Assembly: GCA_964617875.1 (NCBI GenBank)
Contig: CAZUAI010000039.1
Location: 1-49,159, forward strand
Reading direction: 5' to 3'
Source: CAZMVY01 sp964617875
Lineage (GTDB): Bacteria > Planctomycetota > Phycisphaerae > UBA1845 > PWPN01
DNA length: 49,159 bases
Part shown: positions 43,802 to 49,159 of the stretch, piece by piece
How positions within the stretch are numbered: position 1 is the stretch's first letter
How the letters are laid out: each line of letters starts with the position of its first letter
Notes under the pieces: model-generated
The model's input: the letters and a program-made list of their open reading frames with translations, nothing else
The model's database searches: none
What the model was told of the DNA's origin: nothing
Made by a program: the position numbers and the translations under genes

Positions 43802-44743
43802 ATGGCGAAGACACTGACACCGGACATCGCAAGTCTTGTACGCTATCAGCGCGAGCAGTTCGACCGTTTCGAAAGCAACCTGCACCAGGCGATCGCCACC
43901 GGAGACGCCGACGCCGTCCACGATCTTCGCGTCGCATCGCGTCGATTGCACGATACGCTGGAGGTGATGGCGGCCTGGGGCGGCCGAAAACGCGTTCGTC
44001 GCGTCCAGCGGGCACTGCGGCGGATTCGACGGGCGTTTCGCAAGGTGCGGGATCTTGATGTGTTGCGCCTCTCCTTGAGCGAGGCCGCCGGCCCTGATGT
44101 CACGGATGCGGCCGCGCAGGCCGACGTCGAGGCCATCCTGACGCACCGCCGCGAGCGGGCGTTCGCCACGGCGAGTCGTATCGGGCGGCAGCCGAAGCTC
44201 GTCCGGCAGGCGACGGCGATTGACGACATACGCGAGGCGTTCTGTCGCCTCGCGGAACCCGACTCCATCCTGTTGTCGGAGCAGCTTCGCGAGATGCTCC
44301 GACAGCGGGCAACGGCCCTTCTGCAGGATGACCCGCGGGAGGAGACGACGGACCTTCATGCCGCTCGCATACGCGTCAAGCAGATGCGATACTGTGTCCA
44401 GCTTCTGCAGGAGTGTGGTTGCCTCGAAGCGGGGGATCTGATGGAGGCCCTGACCCGGATGCAGGAGCTGCTGGGGCACTGGTGCGACGAGGTGGTCGCG
44501 ACGAGGGTGTTGAGCCGGCTCGCGGGCCGATGGGACATCGTTTCCCTGCAAACCGCGCTGTCCGGGAAACTGCTTGCGTGCGCAAGCCGCCGGGCCGAGG
44601 CGGCGTCCGAATACCGGCAGAAAGCGCTGGCGGCATGGCCGGCGCTGGCGGCGATGGTGACGGATGCGGTCCCTGATGCGGCCGCGTGCGGAGCGGCGAG
44701 CGGAGACGAGGAATCGGGCCCGGCCGCGGCAGATGGTGAATAG
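43802..44743 (+). CDS. CHAD domain protein
   Basis: A 313-residue all-helical protein with the CHAD signature: conserved His in AVHDLRVASRRLHDTLEVM, RKVRDLDVLR, and a second half containing DLHAARIRVKQMRYCVQLL. CHAD domains bind polyphosphate through basic and His residues on a central surface and mark polyphosphate granules. No CYTH triphosphatase domain is fused. I start at ATG 43802; open frame continues to 43700 with Arg-rich, non-conserved residues. Its stop is 1 nt from the ppx ATG. Confidence 0.85.
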   Translation: MAKTLTPDIASLVRYQREQFDRFESNLHQAIATGDADAVHDLRVASRRLHDTLEVMAAWGGRKRVRRVQRALRRIRRAFRKVRDLDVLRLSLSEAAGPDVTDAAAQADVEAILTHRRERAFATASRIGRQPKLVRQATAIDDIREAFCRLAEPDSILLSEQLREMLRQRATALLQDDPREETTDLHAARIRVKQMRYCVQLLQECGCLEAGDLMEALTRMQELLGHWCDEVVATRVLSRLAGRWDIVSLQTALSGKLLACASRRAEAASEYRQKALAAWPALAAMVTDAVPDAAACGAASGDEESGPAAADGE

Positions 44744-44744
44744 C

Positions 44745-46481
44745 ATGGACAACGGTCAGGACGGGCTCGGGACTTCCGTGACGGGCGGGGATGACATCGG
44801 CGCCGTCGCGTCCGCCCCGGCGCTGGTAGAGCCCGCGGCCGGAGAAGTCGGCCTCGACGTTTCCGAAAGCACCTGGCAGCAGTCGGCCGGTCTTCGCAAG
44901 CCGCCGGTCACGACGCTCGGCGCGATTGATGTCGGCACGAACAGCATTCACCTCGTGATGGTCGAGATCTCGCCGGACGGCGACTTCCGCATCCTGGGCC
45001 GCGACAAGGAGATGGTCCAGCTCGGCAAGGGCGGATTTGCCGATCACATGCTGACGACCCGGGCGATGAACGACGGCATAGCGGCCCTGAAACGGTTCGC
45101 GAAGATGGCGCGGCTGAAGAACATCGCGCGACTGAAGCTCGTGGCGACCAGCGCCGTCCGGGAGGCCAGGAACGGCGGCGTCTTCGTAAGCCGCGTCCGC
45201 GAGCAACTGGGGCTCGATCTGCACGTGGTCAGCCCGGAGGAGGAAGCGCGGCTGATCTACCTGGCAGTCCGACACGCGATCGACCTCGGCACCGGATCCA
45301 ACGTGATCGCGGACATCGGCGGCGGAAGCCTGGAGGTCGTGATCGGCGACCGCAACAGGGCCAACGCGCTCTACAGCATGAAGCTGGGCGCCTCCCGCCT
45401 CGGCGAGGTCTTCCTGCACTCGGACCCGCCGACGGCCGGAGAATTGAAGGCGCTGCGGCACCACATCGAACGCAACCTCGCATCCCTGGCCGATCGCGGC
45501 GGACTGCGCCGGCCCTGTCGCTGCATCGTCACGTCGGGCACGGTGCAGAATCTCGCGACCATCTGCGCCTACCGGCGGGGCGCGCAGGAGATCGAGCCCG
45601 TGACCCAGCTCCGGATCGAACGGAGCGAACTCAAGGGCCTGATCGCGGACCTGAGCGAGATGAATCGGGACGACCGGGCGGGAATCCCCGGCATGGATGC
45701 CCGACGCATCGATTCCGTCCTCCCGGCGGCCGTGCTGCTGCATGCGCTGATGCGCACGTTCGACGTCTCCGTGGCCGAATACTGTGACATGGCCCTTCGG
45801 GAGGGCGTCATCCTGGACCACATCGCCCGGCACCGTGCCGGGCTGAGGGCCCGGGCGACCTGGCCGGACCCGCGCACGCGAAGCGTGCTGTATCTGGGCG
45901 AGCGCTGCGTCTATCGGCGCGAGCACGCCGAGCAGGTGGCGCGGCTCGCGCTGAGCCTGTTCGACCAGCTTGCCCCGCTCCACGGCCTGGACGTCCGCTA
46001 CCGCGACCTCCTGAAATACGCGTGCCTGCTGCACGACACCGGCTACCTGATCAGCCACAAGAGCCACCACAAGCACTCGTACTACCTGATTCGCAACGGG
46101 GGCCTGCAGGGCTTCAGCGAAGCGGAGATCGAAGTGATCGCCAACGTGGCGCGCTATCACCGGAAGGGCCGCCCCAAGGAAGCCCACTACAGCTACCAGA
46201 ACCTGGACCGCAAGGATCGGCCGGCGGTACGGCGGCTGATTCCGCTGATTCGACTGGCCAACGCCCTCGACCGGACGCACTACTCGGTGGTGGACACCGT
46301 CGTCTGCGCCGTTGCCGGCGGCCGGGTAACGCTGCGCGTGCGCGTCCGGAAGGACGCGGAACTGGAACTCTGGACCGCCGCCCTGCACGGGCGCACGTTC
46401 GAGAAGGAGTATGGAATGCCGATCGTGATCGCGATGGACGCCGCTCCCGCGGAAGGAGGAGACCATGAGCCCCGCGGGTGA
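44745..46481 (+). CDS. ppx: Exopolyphosphatase Ppx/GppA with C-terminal HD domain
   Basis: A 578-residue phosphatase of the actin-like ASKHA fold. TLGAIDVGTNSIHLVMVEI is phosphate-1, TSAVREARN the conserved strand, IADIGGGSLEVVIG phosphate-2. From about residue 390 an HD-type domain follows (LLHDTGYLISHKSHH). It releases phosphate from polyphosphate and/or pppGpp. A hydrophilic N-terminal extension of about 55 residues precedes the first strand. ATG 44745 has GGTGA upstream; ATG 44733 overlaps the CHAD stop and is possible. The 3' end overlaps the next gene by 17 nt. Confidence 0.88.
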   Translation: MDNGQDGLGTSVTGGDDIGAVASAPALVEPAAGEVGLDVSESTWQQSAGLRKPPVTTLGAIDVGTNSIHLVMVEISPDGDFRILGRDKEMVQLGKGGFADHMLTTRAMNDGIAALKRFAKMARLKNIARLKLVATSAVREARNGGVFVSRVREQLGLDLHVVSPEEEARLIYLAVRHAIDLGTGSNVIADIGGGSLEVVIGDRNRANALYSMKLGASRLGEVFLHSDPPTAGELKALRHHIERNLASLADRGGLRRPCRCIVTSGTVQNLATICAYRRGAQEIEPVTQLRIERSELKGLIADLSEMNRDDRAGIPGMDARRIDSVLPAAVLLHALMRTFDVSVAEYCDMALREGVILDHIARHRAGLRARATWPDPRTRSVLYLGERCVYRREHAEQVARLALSLFDQLAPLHGLDVRYRDLLKYACLLHDTGYLISHKSHHKHSYYLIRNGGLQGFSEAEIEVIANVARYHRKGRPKEAHYSYQNLDRKDRPAVRRLIPLIRLANALDRTHYSVVDTVVCAVAGGRVTLRVRVRKDAELELWTAALHGRTFEKEYGMPIVIAMDAAPAEGGDHEPRG

Positions 46482-47163
46482 CGCGCTGCTGAAACCGCAC
46501 AGCTACCCGGGACGCCTGATTATCGTCGAGGGCATCGACGGCTCCGGCAAGAGCACGCAGGTCCGGCTGCTGCATCGCTGGCTGACCTCGCTCGGCTTCA
46601 ATGTGTTCTTCACCGAGTGGAACTCGGCCGACCTCGTGAAGAAGACCACGAAGAAGGGCAAGAAGAAGCGGAGCCTCACGCCCACCACCTTCAGCCTGCT
46701 GCACGCCACGGATTTCGCGCATCGCCTCGTGAGCAACATCCTTCCGCCGCTGAAGGCGGGAATGATCGTCCTGGCCGATCGCTACGTCTTCACCGCGTTC
46801 GCCCGCGACCACGTCCGGGGGTGCGACCCGATGTGGGTCCGCAAGGTCTACCGCTTCGCGCCGAAGCCGGACATCTCGTTCTACTTTCGCGTGCCGATCG
46901 ACGTGGCGCTCAAGCGGATCACGGCGTCGCGCCCCGTGCTCAAGGACTTCGAGGCGGGAATGGACCTGCAGCTCCACACGGATCCGCTCGAGAGCTTCCG
47001 GATCTTCCAGGGAAGGATTCTGCAGGCGTACGACCGCATGGCGGACGAGAACGATTTCGTCGTGCTCGATGCGACGAAGAACATCACCGAACAGCAGCGA
47101 GACGTGCGGGCCGTCGTCCGCAACGTGGTGGACAGTCTTCGCAAGAAGCCGAGGATCGCATGA
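46465..47163 (+). CDS. Thymidylate kinase-fold P-loop kinase, copy 1
   Basis: A 232-residue P-loop kinase. Walker A is EGIDGSGKSTQ (Lys29) and the DR motif is LADRYVFTAFARD. Where dTMP kinases carry the substrate-reading REPGGT loop this protein has FTEWNSADLVKK followed by a Lys-rich segment KKGKKKRS, so dTMP is not an obvious substrate. The context suggests phosphoryl transfer in polyphosphate metabolism. AAGGAGGAG lies just before ATG 46465, a very strong site. It overlaps the next gene by 4 nt. Confidence 0.8.
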   Translation: MSPAGDALLKPHSYPGRLIIVEGIDGSGKSTQVRLLHRWLTSLGFNVFFTEWNSADLVKKTTKKGKKKRSLTPTTFSLLHATDFAHRLVSNILPPLKAGMIVLADRYVFTAFARDHVRGCDPMWVRKVYRFAPKPDISFYFRVPIDVALKRITASRPVLKDFEAGMDLQLHTDPLESFRIFQGRILQAYDRMADENDFVVLDATKNITEQQRDVRAVVRNVVDSLRKKPRIA

Positions 47164-47945
47164 ACCAGCTTGATTTCTTTGGCGAGGGATTGCCGTACGT
47201 CGAACCGGCCGACTACCCCGGCGTGCTGATCACGGTCGAAGGCACCGACGGCGTGGGACGCACCACGCAAGTGACCCTGCTGCGCGAATGGCTGGAAGTG
47301 CAGGGATACGGCGTGATCGAGACCGGGTGGACGCGGAGCCCGCTGATCGGCAACACGATCTCGCGGGCGAAACGCGCGCGGCGGCTGAACCGGCTGACGT
47401 ATGCGTTGCTGTATGCGGCGGACTTCGCGGACCGGCTCGAGAAGGAGGTCATGCCCGCCCTGCGGAGCGGGTTCGTGGTCCTCGCCGACCGGTATGTGTT
47501 CACGGCGTTCGCGCGGGACGTCGTGCGCGGGGCGGACCCGCAATGGGTCCGCGACCTGTTCGGGTTCGCGCCCAAGCCCCACCTCACGCTCTACCTCAAG
47601 ATCGACGTGGCGACCCTGATCCGCCGCGCCATCGCGCGGGGGGCGATCGACTACTTCGAGGCCGGCATGGACATGGCCATGGGCGACGATCCGTACGACA
47701 GCTTCAAGCGCTACCAAACGCTCGTGATCCGCGAGTACAACAAGCTCGCGCACGAGTTCGGCTTCCACACCGTCAGCGCCCGCATGCGCCCCGAGGCCAT
47801 ACAGGCACGGCTGCGCGACATCGTTGCCGAAGCGTTCGCGACCCGGCACTTCCCGGTGCCGCTGCGGCAACCGGATGCGGCGGTGCGGGACTCCCTCGCC
47901 GATCTGCTGGAAGGCGAAGCGGACCGCCTTTCCGCCCCGGCGTGA
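47160..47945 (+). CDS. Thymidylate kinase-fold protein, copy 2, P-loop Lys replaced by Arg
   Basis: A 261-residue paralogue of the preceding gene (shared VLADRYVFTAFARD and similar layout throughout). The P-loop reads EGTDGVGRTTQ, so Arg34 replaces the near-invariant Walker A Lys and Thr replaces Ser. The dTMP-specific REPGGT loop is also missing (ETGWTRSPLIG). This may be a regulatory or heterodimer partner of copy 1, or a kinase tolerant of Arg. ATG 47160 overlaps the previous stop (ATGA). The C-terminal 40 residues are an extra tail absent from copy 1. Confidence 0.78.
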   Translation: MNQLDFFGEGLPYVEPADYPGVLITVEGTDGVGRTTQVTLLREWLEVQGYGVIETGWTRSPLIGNTISRAKRARRLNRLTYALLYAADFADRLEKEVMPALRSGFVVLADRYVFTAFARDVVRGADPQWVRDLFGFAPKPHLTLYLKIDVATLIRRAIARGAIDYFEAGMDMAMGDDPYDSFKRYQTLVIREYNKLAHEFGFHTVSARMRPEAIQARLRDIVAEAFATRHFPVPLRQPDAAVRDSLADLLEGEADRLSAPA

Positions 47946-48020
47946 GATCGCAGGGCATGTCCGCCGGGCGGAACCGGGGGCCGGACCGATCGGATCGTCC
48001 GCACGAGGAGTGAACCGACA

Positions 48021-48827
48021 GTGAGCAGGATCGACCGATACCGTGTGGAGCCGGGGTCCAGGGTCCGCCTCAAGTCGTTTCCGACGGACGACCGCGGCCA
48101 CCTGGACAAGCCCGAAGGCGTGGCCGGGCTTCAGAAGGTCCGTGAGCGACTCGTCGCTCTCCAGGAACTGCTGTACGCCGAGGGCCACCACGCCGTCCTC
48201 GTCGTGCTCCAGGCCATGGACGCCGGCGGGAAGGACAGCACGATCCGCTCCGTGTTCAGCGCGCTGAACCCGCAGGGCTGCAAGGTCGTCAGCTTCAAAG
48301 CGCCCAACGACGTCGAACGCCGTCACGACTTCCTCTGGCGCATCCACGAGAATACGCCCCGGCTCGGCTACATCGGGGTCTTCAACCGCTCCCACTACGA
48401 GGACGTGCTGATCGCCCGCGTGAAGAACCTGGTGCCGGAAAAACGATGGCGGGCGCGGTACGACCACATAAACGCCTTCGAGGAAATGCTGCACGACGAG
48501 GGCACGACCGTCATCAAGTTCTTCCTCCACATCTCGAAGGACTATCAGAAGCGGCGGCTGGAACGCCGACTCGCCGACCCAGCGAAGCACTGGAAGTTCG
48601 ACCCGTCCGATCTCGCGGAGCGTGAGCGATGGGACGAATACCAGGCAGCCTACGAAGAGGCGCTCGAGCGCTGCTCCACGAAGCACGCCCCGTGGTACGT
48701 CATCCCGGCGGAGCGCCACTGGTACCGCAATCTGCTCGTGGCGACGGCGCTGGCCGAGACGCTGGAATCGCTCGACATGCACTACCCCAAACCGACGTTC
48801 GATCCGAAGCAGATCGTCATATCGTGA
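48021..48827 (+). CDS. ppk2: Polyphosphate kinase 2 (PPK2)
   Basis: A 268-residue PPK2-family enzyme that transfers phosphate between polyphosphate and nucleotides. Walker A is LQAMDAGGKDSTIRSVFS, Walker B/lid motifs are GVFNRSHYEDVLI and KFFLHISKDYQKRRLERR. Length (one domain) fits the single-domain enzymes, which usually phosphorylate AMP or ADP; the subclass cannot be settled by eye. GTG 48021 has GAGGAG about 10 nt upstream. It ends the sixA-CHAD-ppx-kinase run, with a 75-nt gap after the paralogue pair. Confidence 0.9.
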   Translation: MSRIDRYRVEPGSRVRLKSFPTDDRGHLDKPEGVAGLQKVRERLVALQELLYAEGHHAVLVVLQAMDAGGKDSTIRSVFSALNPQGCKVVSFKAPNDVERRHDFLWRIHENTPRLGYIGVFNRSHYEDVLIARVKNLVPEKRWRARYDHINAFEEMLHDEGTTVIKFFLHISKDYQKRRLERRLADPAKHWKFDPSDLAERERWDEYQAAYEEALERCSTKHAPWYVIPAERHWYRNLLVATALAETLESLDMHYPKPTFDPKQIVIS

Positions 48828-48847
48828 AGAGCCCCGGCCCGCGATGA

Positions 48848-49159
48848 TCAGGCCACGGCGACCAGGTCGGCTTCGCGGCTCAGTTCGCCGTCCAGCCAGG
48901 CGCTGATGTGCTCGTCGATCCGATCCCGGACGTGGCGAAACGCGGCGAGTCGGTCTTCCTCGGTTCCGCCGACGGCGGCCGGGTTTTTCAGCGGCCAGTG
49001 GAGCGTACGCACCGTGAAGGGGTACAGCCGCGGGCTGTCCACCTCGTCCGGCGGACTGAGGATGATGGCGCAATGCACGGTGATTCGCCCGAGATAACGT
49101 CCCAGACCCGAATGGCACTGCCGTGAAGAACCCGCCGTGCGGGACAGAGACCGAGCGTG
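48848..49159 (-). CDS. ArsC/low-molecular-weight phosphatase-like protein, partial
   Basis: The last 103 residues of a protein whose start lies beyond the window (the frame stays open to 49159). LHWPLKNPAAVGGTEEDRLA followed by AFRHVRDRIDEHISAWL matches the C-terminal half of thioredoxin-type arsenate reductases of the low-molecular-weight phosphatase fold. In that family a redox pair of cysteines falls in the segment seen here as LSPPDEVDSPRLYP; both are Ser. So thioredoxin-coupled arsenate reduction is doubtful and another phosphatase-like role is likelier. It converges on ppk2, 20 nt apart. Confidence 0.55.
   Translation of the reverse strand, partial: HARSLSRTAGSSRQCHSGLGRYLGRITVHCAIILSPPDEVDSPRLYPFTVRTLHWPLKNPAAVGGTEEDRLAAFRHVRDRIDEHISAWLDGELSREADLVAVA

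Overview
The window is about 49 kb of GC-rich bacterial DNA, densely coded on both strands. It contains an exosortase linked to polysaccharide export, STAS/HATPase partner-switch genes, an ETF/acyl-CoA dehydrogenase unit, a Maf/DUF115 glycosyltransferase and several large secreted proteins of unknown function. This mix suggests a Planctomycetota-like environmental bacterium, but that is inference: no rRNA, tRNA or phylogenetic marker other than trpS is present. TGA is an ordinary stop here. I found no CRISPR array, insertion sequence, tRNA or rRNA.

Region 1 (1-16.8 kb, + strand) is an exopolysaccharide locus. It opens mid-operon with six stand-alone glycosyltransferases, a Wzy-like polymerase, an FkbM-methyltransferase/glycosyltransferase fusion and a WcaF-type acetyltransferase, tightly packed and often overlapping, and closes with a clear intrinsic terminator at 11.2 kb. 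A second transcription unit follows a roughly 400-nt leader with competing base-pairing options. It encodes a Wza-like outer-membrane export lipoprotein, an exosortase and a Wzc-like copolymerase/BY-kinase.

Region 2 (17-24.7 kb) is regulatory. It holds a small rubredoxin-like protein, then a histidine kinase with almost no periplasmic sensor paired with an NtrC-type response regulator whose AAA+ domain has lost GAFTGA, Walker B and sensor II residues. A second, divergently transcribed histidine kinase, an APC transporter, acylphosphatase and a STAS-HATPase-STAS partner-switch operon with a good sigma70-like promoter follow.

Region 3 (25-43 kb) is mixed metabolism and surface proteins: an unknown exported protein, an EF-Tu domain-2-like protein, a URO-D-family methyltransferase homologue, acyl-CoA dehydrogenase with EtfA and EtfB, a guanine deaminase-like protein lacking its metal-binding Asp, a gene split by an in-frame TGA, a lipoprotein with a possible pore-forming-toxin-like C-terminus, a HEAT-repeat exported protein, a Maf/DUF115 protein, trpS and an M50-type membrane metalloprotease.

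Region 4 (43.1-48.8 kb, + strand) is a compact polyphosphate-related operon: SixA, CHAD protein, Ppx/GppA phosphatase with an HD domain, two tandem thymidylate-kinase-fold proteins (the second with Arg in place of the P-loop Lys) and a PPK2 polyphosphate kinase. A Pho-box-like pair of TTAA(C/T)A repeats 11 bp apart lies just upstream of the CHAD gene. This is my best candidate for an incompletely described system. The window ends inside a convergent ArsC/low-molecular-weight phosphatase-like gene whose expected cysteines are serines.
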